Part shown: positions 16,385-24,568 of the stretch, in pieces | How the letters are laid out: the number at the start of each line of letters is the position of its first letter | How positions within the stretch are numbered: the stretch's first letter is position 1 | Source of the DNA: JAPSGM01 sp963777045 | GTDB lineage: Bacteria; Chloroflexota; Limnocylindria; QHBO01 | Reading direction: 5' to 3' | DNA length: 64,000 nucleotides | Assembly: GCA_963777045.1 (NCBI GenBank) | Contig: CAVZPD010000027.1 | Coordinates: forward strand, 59,532-123,531 | Made by a program: the position numbers and the translations under genes | The notes under the pieces: generated by a model | Told to the model about the DNA's origin: nothing | Seen by the model: only the letters and a program-made list of their open reading frames with translations | Database searches by the model: none

Positions 16385-17609
16385 CGCTGCGCGATCCGAC
16401 GAAGCGCTGCATGCGGTCCATCGCCTCGAGGATCTGCTCGTAGGCGGTGGCGTAGCACATCCGCACGTGGCCGGCGCCGGACGCGCCGAACGCGCTGCCC
16501 GGGACCACGGCCACCTTCTCCTCGCGGAGGAGCTCCTGCGCAAACGTCTCGTCGTCCAGGCCGGTGGCCTCGGTCACGTTCGGGAAGCAGTAGAAGGCCC
16601 CCTGCGGCTCGAAGCAGCTCAGACCCATCCCGTTCAGGCGCTCGGTCATCAGCCGCCGACGCCGGTCGTACTCCGCGCGCATCTCCGCCACGTACGGCTG
16701 GCCGGAGCGAAGCGCCTCGACGGCCGCGTACTGCGCAGCCGTCGGCGCGCACATGATCCCGTACTGGTGGACCTTGGCGATACCGGCCATCAGGGCCGCC
16801 GGCGCGGCAACGTAGCCGATGCGCCAGCCGGTCATCGCGTAGCTCTTGCTGAAGCCGCCGATCAGCACGCTCCGCTCCCGCATGCCGGGGAGCGCCGGGA
16901 ATGGCGTGTGCCGGTGCGCTCCGTAGACCAGCTGCTCGTAGATCTCGTCGCTGATCACCAGCAGGTCATGACGCGCGGCCACCTCGCCGATGGCGGCCAG
17001 CTGGTCGCGATCGAGGACGGCGCCGGTCGGGTTGTTCGGGTAGCCCAGGAAGATGGCGCGCGTGCGGGGCGTGACCGCCGCCTCCACCATCGCCGCGGTG
17101 AGCCGGAAATCGGTCGCCGCCGTGGTGGCCACGGGGACGGGCACGCCGCCGGCGAGCTCGATGCAGGGCGCATAGGCCACGAAGCAGGGCTCGTGGTAGA
17201 TCACCTCGTCGCCGGGATTGCAGATGGCCCGCAGCGTGGCGTCGAGCGCCTCGGAGGCGCCGACGGTGATGATCAGCTCGCCCCGCGGGTCGTAGGCCAG
17301 CCGGTAGCGGGCCGCCAGGTCGTCGACGATCAGCTGCCGCAGCTCCATCATGCCGCCGTTGGCGGTGTAGTGCGTCTCGCCGGCCTCCAGGCTCTCGATC
17401 GCCGCGCGGATGATGGGCTCGGGCGTGGTGAAGTCCGGCTCACCGATGGTGAGGCTGATCACGTCCTTCATCTCGGCCAGCATGTCGAAGAAGCGACGGA
17501 TACCCGAGGGCGGCATGTCGCGGATCGTCGAGGAGAGGAACCTGGCGGGAGAATCGGCCCCCGCCGCCTCGCCTGCCGCGCGGGGAGCGGCTGCCGGCTC
17601 GATGCTCAT
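16341..17609 (-). CDS. PLP-dependent class I/II aminotransferase
   Basis: A 422-residue fold-type I aminotransferase of the aspartate/alanine/aromatic family. Visible motifs: SLTIGEPDFTTP near the N-terminus, SEALDATLRAICNPGDEV, the PNNPTG loop (GYPNNPTGAVL), the SDEIYEQLVYG segment with the conserved Asp and Tyr, and the Schiff-base lysine in GGFSKSYAMTGWR. A C-terminal Arg for the substrate carboxylate is present in GHVRMCYAT. It transfers amino groups between an amino acid and a 2-oxo acid, but the exact substrates are unclear. A 22-residue Ala/Pro-rich head precedes the fold. ATG 17609 is divergent from the antiporter gene, only 37 bases away. Confidence 0.92.
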   Translation of the reverse strand: MSIEPAAAPRAAGEAAGADSPARFLSSTIRDMPPSGIRRFFDMLAEMKDVISLTIGEPDFTTPEPIIRAAIESLEAGETHYTANGGMMELRQLIVDDLAARYRLAYDPRGELIITVGASEALDATLRAICNPGDEVIYHEPCFVAYAPCIELAGGVPVPVATTAATDFRLTAAMVEAAVTPRTRAIFLGYPNNPTGAVLDRDQLAAIGEVAARHDLLVISDEIYEQLVYGAHRHTPFPALPGMRERSVLIGGFSKSYAMTGWRIGYVAAPAALMAGIAKVHQYGIMCAPTAAQYAAVEALRSGQPYVAEMRAEYDRRRRLMTERLNGMGLSCFEPQGAFYCFPNVTEATGLDDETFAQELLREEKVAVVPGSAFGASGAGHVRMCYATAYEQILEAMDRMQRFVGSRSDGRHGTSQGGARAD

Positions 17610-17617
17610 GGGCCAAC

Positions 17618-17623
17618 AGTCTA
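17618..17623 (-). promoter_or_regulatory. -10 box near the aminotransferase start
   Basis: TAGACT on the minus strand, eight bases before the ATG at 17609; the transcript would begin within two bases of the start codon. Confidence 0.4.
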
Positions 17624-17634
17624 GCCCCAGCCGC

Positions 17635-17640
17635 TAGGCT
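17635..17640 (+). promoter_or_regulatory. -10 box for a leaderless mRNA (antiporter)
   Basis: TAGGCT six bases before the GTG at 17647. The divergent box for the aminotransferase lies only 11 bases away. Confidence 0.5.
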
Positions 17641-17646
17641 TGCGCC

Positions 17647-19227
17647 GTGCACGAGGTCGAGATCGTCCTGGTCCTGCTGGGCCTGGTGGCGGCGCTGGCT
17701 GTCCTCTCCCGGCGAGTCGGCATCCCCTACCCGATCGTGATGACGGTGGCCGGGCTGCTGCTCGGCCTCGTCCCCGGCCTCCCCCGCGTGGAGCTGCCGC
17801 CTGACATCGTCTTCCTCCTCTTCCTGCCGCCGATCCTCTTCTCCGCCGCCTACTTCACTTCGCCCCGCGAGCTCCGCGCGAACGCCCGGCCGATCGCGTT
17901 GCTGGCCATCGGCCTGGTGCTGGCCACCACGGTGGTGGTTGGCCTGGTCGTCCATGCCCTGGTTCCCGGCCTCGGCTGGGCGCCTGCCTTCGCGCTGGGT
18001 GCCATCGTTTCACCGCCGGACGCCGTCGCCGCCACATCCATCGCGCAGCGTCTCGGGCTGCCTCGCCGCGTGGTCACCATCCTCGAGGGCGAGAGCCTCG
18101 TCAACGACTCGACCGCCCTGGTGGCCCTGCGCGTCGCGGTGGCAGCGGCGGTGACGGGCACCTTCAGCCTGGGCGAGGGCGCGATCAGCTTCGTGGTGGT
18201 CAGCGTCGGCGGCATCGCCATCGGCGCCGTGGTCGGCTGGCTGATGGTGAAGCTGGCGGCACGCCTCGACGACCCACCGGTGGAGGTGCTGGTCTCGCTG
18301 CTGGGGCCGTTCGCGGCGTGGATCCCCGCGGAGGCGCTCGCCGTCTCCGGCGTGCTCTCTGTCGTCACCGCCGGCCTGATCCTGGGTCGTGCCGCGCCAC
18401 GCGTGCTCGGCTCCGACACCCGCATCCTGGGATCCGGAGTGTGGCAGATGGTCATCTTCGTGACGAACGGGCTGGTCTTCATCCTGATCGGCCTGCAGCT
18501 GCCCACCATCCTGGAGTCGGTGTCCGAGACCCGCAGCCCGCTCCAGCTGGCAATCCTGGGCCTGGCAGTGAGTGGAACCGTCATCGCCGTCCGGCTGGCA
18601 TGGGTCTTCCCCGGCACCTACCTCCCGCGCTGGCTGGTCCCGACGGCCCGTCGCCGCGACCCGCCTCCCGAGCCGCGCGTCGTGCTGATCATCGGCTGGG
18701 CGGGGATGCGCGGCGTCGTCTCGCTGGCCGCGGCCCTCGCGCTGCCGCTCACGGTCGAGAACGGCGACCCATTCCCGGGACGTTCGCTGCTCCTCTTCCT
18801 GACCTTCTCGGTGATCCTCGCCACGCTGGTCGGGCAGGGGCTGAGCCTGCCCTGGCTCATCCGCCGTCTGGGCCTGGGCGACGACGGCTCGACGGAGCAC
18901 GATGAGATTCATGCCCGGGAGGCAACGATCCAGGCCGCCTTGGGGCGGCTGGAGGGGCTGGCCGAGGAGTGGCCCGGCCACCTGGAGCTGATCGACCAGC
19001 TACGCGCCCGCTACCAGCATGCGGCCGAGCACCTCGAGCACGATCACGACGCCGAGGAGGTGCCACGCGACCAGGAGTGGGTCGAGCACGATGCCATCCG
19101 GCGTGCCGTCATCGACGCACAGCGGGTGGCGGTGATCGACCTGCGCGATCGCGGCGTGATCGGCGACGTCGCACTCCGGCGGGTTGAGCGCGACCTGGAC
19201 CTGGAGGAGCTGCGCGGCGAGAGCTGA
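17647..19227 (+). CDS. Na+/H+ antiporter, CPA1 family
   Basis: A 526-residue cation/proton antiporter. About twelve hydrophobic helices fill residues 1-410. The ion-binding core is visible as SPPDAVAATSIAQRLGLP (near residue 121) and GESLVNDSTALVALR (near residue 150), whose ND pair marks electroneutral CPA1 exchangers. The later motif GWAGMRGVVSLAAALALP is also typical. A C-terminal cytoplasmic tail of about 110 charged residues (rich in Glu, Asp, His and Arg) probably senses pH or regulates activity. It should exchange internal Na+ or K+ for H+ at the cell membrane. The start is GTG 17647, fixed by the -10 box. It is a single-gene unit. Confidence 0.93.
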   Translation: MHEVEIVLVLLGLVAALAVLSRRVGIPYPIVMTVAGLLLGLVPGLPRVELPPDIVFLLFLPPILFSAAYFTSPRELRANARPIALLAIGLVLATTVVVGLVVHALVPGLGWAPAFALGAIVSPPDAVAATSIAQRLGLPRRVVTILEGESLVNDSTALVALRVAVAAAVTGTFSLGEGAISFVVVSVGGIAIGAVVGWLMVKLAARLDDPPVEVLVSLLGPFAAWIPAEALAVSGVLSVVTAGLILGRAAPRVLGSDTRILGSGVWQMVIFVTNGLVFILIGLQLPTILESVSETRSPLQLAILGLAVSGTVIAVRLAWVFPGTYLPRWLVPTARRRDPPPEPRVVLIIGWAGMRGVVSLAAALALPLTVENGDPFPGRSLLLFLTFSVILATLVGQGLSLPWLIRRLGLGDDGSTEHDEIHAREATIQAALGRLEGLAEEWPGHLELIDQLRARYQHAAEHLEHDHDAEEVPRDQEWVEHDAIRRAVIDAQRVAVIDLRDRGVIGDVALRRVERDLDLEELRGES

Positions 19228-19243
19228 GCGGCGCCTGTTCGGC

Positions 19244-20035
19244 CTACGAGCCCGGTTCGGCCAGGAGCTGGGCGCGCTTCGTCTGGAACTCGGTGATGTC
19301 GAGCAGCCCGGCATCCAGCAGCAGCCGCAGGGCGGACAGGGCGTCGGCGGCGGGCTGCGGCCGCGCCACGGGAGCGGGCCGGGAACTCGAAGGCGGTCGC
19401 AGCCCGGTCAGTGCCGGCGATGGCGGCCGCGCCGGGACGGCGGACCCCTGGCGCCGTCGCTGGTCCGCGTCCTGCATCCGGGTCACGTGCCGGGCGTTGA
19501 TGATCAGGACCGCGAGCGTGCGGCGGAACTCCGGCTCCCCGACGTGGACCAGCTCGACCTCCGTCAGTGGAACCATGCTGCGCGACGAGCGCAGGACGTA
19601 GTCCCCGGCACTCGCGCCGGGGCGGACGTGCAGCTGGCCGACCACCCGGTAGTCCCCCATCTCCAGGTGCACCCGCACCTTGCGCCGATGGAGACGGAGA
19701 TGCCGGTTGGCAGGGAGCGGCGGTGGAATCAGGAAGAGCAGTTCATGGGCCTGCAGCCGATGCTCCGTGAGGCCGGAGGCGACCGCCAGCGACGGGTCGG
19801 CGAGGTCGTCGGTCGGGCCGACCGCGCTCATGCCCCGCACGACCAGCTCGCCGTTGTGGTTGAGCCAGTCGCTCGTTCGCTGACCATCGGTCGCGATCCA
19901 TCCCGTGAAGCGACCCCGCGTGGTCGTCAGGTCGGCGGCCGCGAGCTCGAACGGGTGCGCGGAGGCAGCCGAGCCGTCGGAGTCGTGAGCCTCGGTGGGT
20001 GCCTCGGGTGGACGGGCCGCCCAACCGATTCTCAT
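19244..20035 (-). CDS. hypothetical protein with duplicated beta domain and SHOCT-like tail
   Basis: A 263-residue soluble protein. Two segments look like copies of one small domain: about residues 33-75 (TTTRGRFTGWIATDGQRTSD, then ELVVRGMS) and 118-165 (VHLEMGDYRVVGQLHVRPG, then VPLTEVELVHVG). The second resembles DUF6812-like domains; I am not sure of that name. A Pro/Ser/Arg linker leads to a 30-residue C-terminal helical hairpin (ALRLLLDAGLLDITEFQTKR) of the SHOCT type, which usually mediates oligomerisation. It lies 18 bases downstream of the gene at 20054 on the same strand, so the two likely form an operon. No enzyme motif is visible. Confidence 0.65.
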   Translation of the reverse strand: MRIGWAARPPEAPTEAHDSDGSAASAHPFELAAADLTTTRGRFTGWIATDGQRTSDWLNHNGELVVRGMSAVGPTDDLADPSLAVASGLTEHRLQAHELLFLIPPPLPANRHLRLHRRKVRVHLEMGDYRVVGQLHVRPGASAGDYVLRSSRSMVPLTEVELVHVGEPEFRRTLAVLIINARHVTRMQDADQRRRQGSAVPARPPSPALTGLRPPSSSRPAPVARPQPAADALSALRLLLDAGLLDITEFQTKRAQLLAEPGS

Positions 20036-20053
20036 CGTCCTGAACCCTGCGGC

Positions 20054-20836
20054 TCAGCTCTGCTCGTCGCCGGCGCCGACGCTGTTGAGCCAGTCGTCGA
20101 CGCGACGCGTGCCAGGTGCCGGCTCCCCGCCATCAGCCGTCGGAACGGTCGCCTCGACGCCCTCGTCGACGGCGCGAGGCGTTCGCACCTTCACCTCGAA
20201 CATCGGGGCGGCGGAGGACTCACCGATGGTCACGCCGCTCACCTTGAGCATGCTGACGCGCGAATCGACGGCCCTGTTCAGCCAGGAGACGCTCGCCCCG
20301 TACTCGTCGCCGGGCTCGCCACAGATCCAGATGGCGTGGCGGGCGCCGTTCGCCGCGACGTTGCGGACGAGCCGGCCGAAGCCTTCGTCGCTGGCGTCGT
20401 GGAGCTCGCAGACGATGACGGCGGCACCGCCGGACTCGTCCGTGGCCAGGACCACCGGCGTCTCAGCGTGCGGCATCGTGCCGCCGCTGAGCGTCACCCC
20501 GAGGGCTCCGTTCAGCGCCGACAGATTGCCCCGCAGCCAGGCCGCAAACGCGCGGTCGTCAGACCAGAGCTGACCCGCGGACACGTACGCCAGCGTGCCT
20601 ACGGAGGGACGGGATGTGGCGGCGTCCACGCTCGCCGGCGCGGCGACGGGCGCAGGCGAGGCCGCGGATATCGTCGCTGGTGTGGGAACGCTGGCGGCCG
20701 CAGCTGCCGGCGAGGCAGGAGGCTGGGCCGCGAGGGCGGCCACGCGGGCCATTGGATTGAACGAGGTCAGCGGGCGGGACCCGCCGCTTTGACCGCGCTC
20801 TGCCGAGAACCTCGGACGATCTTCCACCAGTGCCAC
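20054..20836 (-). CDS. hypothetical protein, possible degenerate PD-(D/E)XK-like domain
   Basis: A 260-residue protein with an Ala/Pro-rich disordered region (residues about 25-80) and a compact C-terminal domain. That domain begins with DDRAFAAWLRGNLSALNGAL, followed by a strand pair (VVLATDESGGAAVIVCELHD), a GRLVRNVAANGARHAIWICG stretch, and SWLNRAVDSRVSMLKVSGVT. This order and wording match the nuclease-fold module found with DUF4268/DUF91 proteins (WL..N...L, V..D..G..VIV..L, HA.WI, WLN). The catalytic set appears incomplete, so a binding rather than cutting role is possible. This is inference from pattern only. It heads a two-gene unit with the gene at 19244. Confidence 0.6.
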   Translation of the reverse strand: MALVEDRPRFSAERGQSGGSRPLTSFNPMARVAALAAQPPASPAAAAASVPTPATISAASPAPVAAPASVDAATSRPSVGTLAYVSAGQLWSDDRAFAAWLRGNLSALNGALGVTLSGGTMPHAETPVVLATDESGGAAVIVCELHDASDEGFGRLVRNVAANGARHAIWICGEPGDEYGASVSWLNRAVDSRVSMLKVSGVTIGESSAAPMFEVKVRTPRAVDEGVEATVPTADGGEPAPGTRRVDDWLNSVGAGDEQS

Positions 20837-20939
20837 TCCATTTCGCGCTCGTGCTCGGATGGGCCGGAAGCACCGGCCATGCGCGGACAGCAGGGCGAGT
20901 GTGCCGCCGTTCGGTCAGCCGACCAACAGTACGAACGGG

Positions 20940-21746
20940 CTAGGCGTGCGAGGCGTAGCGCCGCTCACCGGCGCGGATCTCCAGCGCAAGCCGGTTTGCG
21001 GCCGGCGGCAGCGGGCAGGTGGCGAACGGCGAGAAGACGCACGGCGGGTTGTAGGCCAGGTTGAAATCGAGGATGACGCTCCCGTCGTCCGCAACCGGCT
21101 CCGTGTAGAGGAACCGTCCACCACCGTAGGTCTCGCCGCCACTCGTAGCATCGGCGAAGACCAGCCAGAGCGACCCATCGTCGCCGCCGGGCAGCGCCGC
21201 GAGGCGCCAGGTGGCGCCCGCTGCCTGGAAGACGACCGTCCCAGGCGTCGCCTCGTGGCTGACGGTCCCGGTCACGTCCACCACTTCCAGCGTGCTGCCG
21301 GCCCCGGCCGCCTCCAGACGGCCGACGAGCCGCCAGGCGCGGTCGATCGGGAAGTGCTGCATGCCGCCGAATGCGGCGAGGGCTGGGGACTCGCGATCAC
21401 GTACGCGGAGGCCGAAACGCTGCTCCCGGCGGATGACGTGGGCGTGGATCGGCCCGAAGCGGAGGATCGTCGGCTCGCCGCTGACATCGGGCGCCAGGAG
21501 CTCGGGCGGCAGTCCGTCTCGCCGAAGGGTGACGCCGTCGCCGTCCAGGTCGAGCGAGCCGGCATGCAGCGGCACGTGCGGCGACCGGATCACCAGGTCG
21601 TTGTCAGGGTCGGAGCCGAACCGGTTCTCCCCCGCCTGGAGCCAGTACAGGCCGATGAGCGTCAGCCAGCCGTCCGGGTCCCGCAGCCGAGCTTCTCGCG
21701 CCACCCGCCAGGCGAGCACGGCAGCACGATGCTCCTCTGGGCTCAC
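20940..21746 (-). CDS. DUF1684 family protein
   Basis: A 268-residue DUF1684 protein, an uncharacterised but widespread family. Signatures seen: WLTLIGLYWLQAGENRFGSD near the N-terminus, the HAHVIRREQRFGLRVRDRES strand pair, and the C-terminal cysteine segment (DFNLAYNPPCVFSPFATCPL) followed by PAANRLALEIRAGER, which is the most conserved part of the family. The mixed beta structure and paired cysteines suggest a ligand or metal site. GTG 21746 overlaps the stop of the upstream gene (GTGA), giving translational coupling. The frame is open to 22016, but the conserved protein begins here. Cytoplasmic, no signal peptide. Confidence 0.88.
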   Translation of the reverse strand: MSPEEHRAAVLAWRVAREARLRDPDGWLTLIGLYWLQAGENRFGSDPDNDLVIRSPHVPLHAGSLDLDGDGVTLRRDGLPPELLAPDVSGEPTILRFGPIHAHVIRREQRFGLRVRDRESPALAAFGGMQHFPIDRAWRLVGRLEAAGAGSTLEVVDVTGTVSHEATPGTVVFQAAGATWRLAALPGGDDGSLWLVFADATSGGETYGGGRFLYTEPVADDGSVILDFNLAYNPPCVFSPFATCPLPPAANRLALEIRAGERRYASHA

Positions 21747-22324
21747 CGCGCCGGCAGGAAGAGGAGGTACGGTGCCGTGCGCGGACCGATGCGCACCCAG
21801 GATGCCGGTCCATCGGTCACGGGGTTGTCGAGCACCTTCGCGCCGACCTCCGCGTTGCCGTCGAGCGCCATGCCGACGGGTCCCTCGCCGAAACGTGCCA
21901 GGCAGGCGGCGACGTAGCCCTCGGTGCTCGGCTCGGCGAGCACCAGCATGCCGCGTCCCAGGATGAGGCGACGGCAGCGAGCACCGAGCGTCGCATCTTC
22001 GCCGGCATCGGCCCATGTGCCGTCGAGGGCCGGCGCCAGGTCGGCCACGGCACGATCCAGGTCGAGCGTCGCGAGAATCAAGGCTCGCGGCGTCTGGGTC
22101 CAGTCATCGTTCGCCCGCGGAAAGAGGCCGGCGCGCGCGGGATCCTCCGGCACGTCGACCAACTGCAGCTGCGCCCCACGGACGCCCCACCACAGGATCC
22201 GCGATTCATCGCCGGGTTCCGCGTAGAGCCACTGGGGAAAGGACTGGGCGCCGCCCTCCCGCAGGACGCGGCTAAGGATCGCCTGCTCGGGAACCGCGAT
22301 GCGGACGTGAGTGATCTCGGCCAT
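21743..22324 (-). CDS. hypothetical protein, VOC-like pattern
   Basis: A 193-residue protein that I cannot assign firmly. It starts EITHVRIAVPEQAILSRVLR and contains a second similar unit (ALILATLDLDRAVADLAPAL), a layout reminiscent of paired beta-alpha-beta modules of the VOC/glyoxalase superfamily; metal ligands are not clear. The C-terminal part (GRGMLVLAEPSTEGYVAAC) ends in a strand PYLLFLPAR. Downstream, the DUF1684 gene overlaps by four bases. A possible TAGAAT -10 box lies 10 bases upstream of the ATG at 22324, and the palindromic repeats begin some 80 bases further upstream. Confidence 0.65.
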   Translation of the reverse strand: MAEITHVRIAVPEQAILSRVLREGGAQSFPQWLYAEPGDESRILWWGVRGAQLQLVDVPEDPARAGLFPRANDDWTQTPRALILATLDLDRAVADLAPALDGTWADAGEDATLGARCRRLILGRGMLVLAEPSTEGYVAACLARFGEGPVGMALDGNAEVGAKVLDNPVTDGPASWVRIGPRTAPYLLFLPAR

Positions 22325-22334
22325 CGGCAGGCTG

Positions 22335-22340
22335 ATTCTA
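22335..22340 (-). promoter_or_regulatory. -10-like box, near-leaderless (gene at 22324)
   Basis: TAGAAT ten bases before the ATG at 22324, which would leave a 5' leader of only 3-4 bases. Confidence 0.4.
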
Positions 22341-22403
22341 AGACGTGATCGATCCTCCGGTTCGCCGCGCGTCCTTCGCCAGGGAGCCAGGCGGGGCTCC
22401 GGC

Positions 22404-22643
22404 GTTGCACTCAGCGCAACAGAACACGCCGGAGGCCACCATGGATGACCCTTCTGGCGTGGAACGTCGCACTCAGCGCAACAGGAGGCGCGGGAGCTGG
22501 CCGAGATGCGTGGAACGTTGCGCTCAGCGCAACAGAACACGCCTGAGGCCATCCTGGACCACCCTTCTGGCGTGGAACGTTGCACTCAGCGCAACAGGAG
22601 GCGCGGGAGCTGGCCGAGATGCGTGGAACGTTGCGCCCGAGAG
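22404..22643. repeat. 113-bp tandem repeat with 17-bp palindromes
   Basis: Two 113-bp units (22404-22516 and 22517-22629), differing at only about eight positions by eye, followed by the start of a third. Each unit holds two copies of a core that reads GCGTGGAAC then GTTGCRCTCAGCGCAAC. The palindromic cores begin at 22404, 22466, 22517 and 22579, with a truncated fifth at 22630, so spacing alternates 62/51 bp. The copy at 22517 is a perfect 7-bp stem with a 3-base loop. A weaker relative (GTTGCACCGGCGCAAG) is at 22673. The array fills most of the 413-bp gap between gatA and the gene at 22324. It could be a REP-like element or an operator array; no ORF here is supported. Confidence 0.8.
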
Positions 22644-22737
22644 TCGTTCGGGCTGCACCTCGCGCGCCACACGTTGCACCGGCGCAAGGAAGATGGAGCC
22701 TACTCTGCCGGCGGGCGCCTGAGCCAGCTTGCGAGCC

Positions 22738-24237
22738 TCAGTCGTGGGCGGTTGGTGGTCGCAGCGACGCAAACCCCGCCGCGCGCTCGTAGGCATCGGC
22801 CACGCGCAGGATGGTCGCCTCGTCGAACGCCTTCCCGATGACCTGCAGGCCCACCGGCAGCCCATCGGCCAGTCCACACGGGACCGAGATACCGGGCAGC
22901 CCGGCGATGTTGACCGGCAGCGTGCAGGCGTCGTTGAGGTACATCAGCAGGGGATCGTCGGTCTTGGCGCCGATCTTGAACGCGACGCTGGGCGAGGTGG
23001 GGGCAAGCAGCGCGTCGACATCGGCCAGGACGCGGTCGAACTCGGCCTTGATCAGCGTTCGCACCTGCTGCGCCTTGACGTAGTAGGCGTCGTAGTAGCC
23101 GGCCGACAGGGCGTAGGTGCCGAGCATGATCCGCCGCTTCACTTCCGGCCCGAAGCCGGCACCGCGCGTCTGCAGGTAGTTCTCCAGCAGGTCGTCGGAG
23201 GCGGCGCTGTACCCGTACTTCACGCCGTCGTAGCGGGCCAGGTTGGCCGATGCCTCGGCGGGGGCGATGATGTAGTAGGTCGCCAGGCCGGCGTCGGTGG
23301 AGGGCAGGCTCACCTCGACGATCTCGGCGCCCATGCCCTCCAGCGTCCCGATGGCGGAGCGCACGGCCGCCTCGACGCCCGGCTCCATGCCGGCCACGAA
23401 GTACTCGCGCGGCACGCCGAGGCGCATCCCCTTCACCTCACCGCCCAGCGCCGCCGCGTAGTCAGGAACCGGCAGGTCGACGCTGGTCGAGTCGCGCGGG
23501 TCGTGTCCCGCCATCGCTCCCAGGACGATCGCCGCGTCCCGCACGGACCGCGTGAACGGGCCCCCCTGGTCCAGGCTGGAGGCGAACGCGATCATCCCGT
23601 AGCGGCTCACCCGGCCGTAGGTCGGCTTGAGGCCGATGGTTCCCGTGAGCGAGGCGGGCTGCCTGATGCTGCCGCCGGTATCGGTCCCGGTGGCGAAGAA
23701 GGCCTGTCCCGCGGCGACGGCGGCGGAGGAGCCGCCCGACGAGCCGCCCGGCACCGTGCTCTCGTCCCACGGGTTGCGGACGGGGCCGTAGGCGCTGTTC
23801 TCGTTCGACGAGCCCATGGCGAACTCGTCGCAGTTCGTCTTCCCGAGCAGGATGGCCCCGGCGCCGCTCAGCCGATCCTCCGCGTCGGAGGCGTAGGGCG
23901 AGAGGTAGCCCTCCAGGATGCGTGAGCCGGCCGTCGAGGGCAGGCCGCCGTTCGGCTTGCCGTCGTCGTCGAGTGCACGGGTCACGAAGATGTCCTTGAG
24001 CGCGTACGGGATGCCGAGCAGCGGGCGATCGTCGCCGGCGGCGAGCGCAGCGTCGGCCTCGTCCGCGGCGCGCAGCGCGCGTTCGTCGGCGATCGCCAGG
24101 AACGTGTTCAGCCGCTCACCGTCGCGACGGATGCGGGCCAGGCATGCCTCGGTCAGCTCGCGGGACGAGACCTCGCGACGCCGCAGCTGCTCGCCGACGT
24201 CGCTCAGCGTGCGATCGGCGAGGGGAAGCTCGCTCAT
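22738..24237 (-). CDS. gatA: Asp-tRNA(Asn)/Glu-tRNA(Gln) amidotransferase subunit A
   Basis: GatA, 499 residues, the glutaminase subunit of GatCAB. It belongs to the amidase-signature family: the catalytic Lys lies in IPYALKDIF, the cis-Ser in the glycine/serine loop VPGGSSGGSSAAVAAG, and the nucleophilic Ser in GTDTGGSIRQPASLTG. It releases ammonia from glutamine and passes it to GatB to amidate Glu-tRNA(Gln) or Asp-tRNA(Asn). NCDEFAMGSSNENSAYGPV and the C-terminal LPVNIAGLPGISVPCG are standard for GatA. The start overlaps the gatC stop by four bases. Length and all key residues are normal. After the stop comes the palindromic repeat array. Confidence 0.98.
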   Translation of the reverse strand: MSELPLADRTLSDVGEQLRRREVSSRELTEACLARIRRDGERLNTFLAIADERALRAADEADAALAAGDDRPLLGIPYALKDIFVTRALDDDGKPNGGLPSTAGSRILEGYLSPYASDAEDRLSGAGAILLGKTNCDEFAMGSSNENSAYGPVRNPWDESTVPGGSSGGSSAAVAAGQAFFATGTDTGGSIRQPASLTGTIGLKPTYGRVSRYGMIAFASSLDQGGPFTRSVRDAAIVLGAMAGHDPRDSTSVDLPVPDYAAALGGEVKGMRLGVPREYFVAGMEPGVEAAVRSAIGTLEGMGAEIVEVSLPSTDAGLATYYIIAPAEASANLARYDGVKYGYSAASDDLLENYLQTRGAGFGPEVKRRIMLGTYALSAGYYDAYYVKAQQVRTLIKAEFDRVLADVDALLAPTSPSVAFKIGAKTDDPLLMYLNDACTLPVNIAGLPGISVPCGLADGLPVGLQVIGKAFDEATILRVADAYERAAGFASLRPPTAHD

Positions 24238-24527
24238 CGGCCCTCCTCCAGCACGACGGGCACCCGGACGTGGTCACCCTCGCGCAGCGGAGCATTGGCG
24301 AGAGCCGCATCGCGGCTCAGTCCCGTCCGCGCCTCGTCGGGTCGCATCACGTTCTCGAGCGCGATGACCTGCGCCGTGGGCCCCACCGAGCTGGTGTCGA
24401 CCGCCTGCAGCTGCCCGATCGCCTCGAGGATGCGGTTCAGCTGCCCCTGCATGCGGTCGATCTCGTCATCGGTCAGGCCCAGGCGGGCAAGGCGGGCCAC
24501 GTGCTCGACATCGGCTCGGCTGATCAT
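24234..24527 (-). CDS. gatC: Asp-tRNA(Asn)/Glu-tRNA(Gln) amidotransferase subunit C
   Basis: GatC, 97 residues, the small belt subunit that wraps around GatA and helps assemble the complex. Typical features: HVARLARLGLTDDEIDRMQG at the N-terminus and the C-terminal LRPDE-type segment seen here as ENVMRPDEARTGLSRDAALA, followed by VRVPVVLEE. The order gatC-gatA with a 4-base overlap (ATGA) is classical. The ATG at 24527 is preceded by TAGCAT at six bases, so the pair appears to be transcribed as a leaderless mRNA from a promoter next to the inverted-repeat region at 24569-24744. Confidence 0.96.
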   Translation of the reverse strand: MISRADVEHVARLARLGLTDDEIDRMQGQLNRILEAIGQLQAVDTSSVGPTAQVIALENVMRPDEARTGLSRDAALANAPLREGDHVRVPVVLEEGR

Positions 24528-24533
24528 GGGCCG

Positions 24534-24539
24534 ATGCTA
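24534..24539 (-). promoter_or_regulatory. -10 box for a leaderless mRNA (gatCA)
   Basis: TAGCAT six bases before the gatC ATG at 24527; the same hexamer and spacing precede the genes at 1776 and 42526. Confidence 0.5.
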
Positions 24540-24568
24540 GCCGAACCGCCGTTGCCGTGACGTTGGTC

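Noticed and set aside
22404..22643. CRISPR array
   Set aside because: Repeat spacing is CRISPR-like, but the intervening sequences are themselves repeated in every second interval and no cas gene is present.
22345..22841. Several ORFs of 70-125 codons across the palindromic repeats
   Set aside because: They overlap each other in different frames, encode Arg/Cys-rich repeats dictated by the DNA palindrome, and lack start signals.
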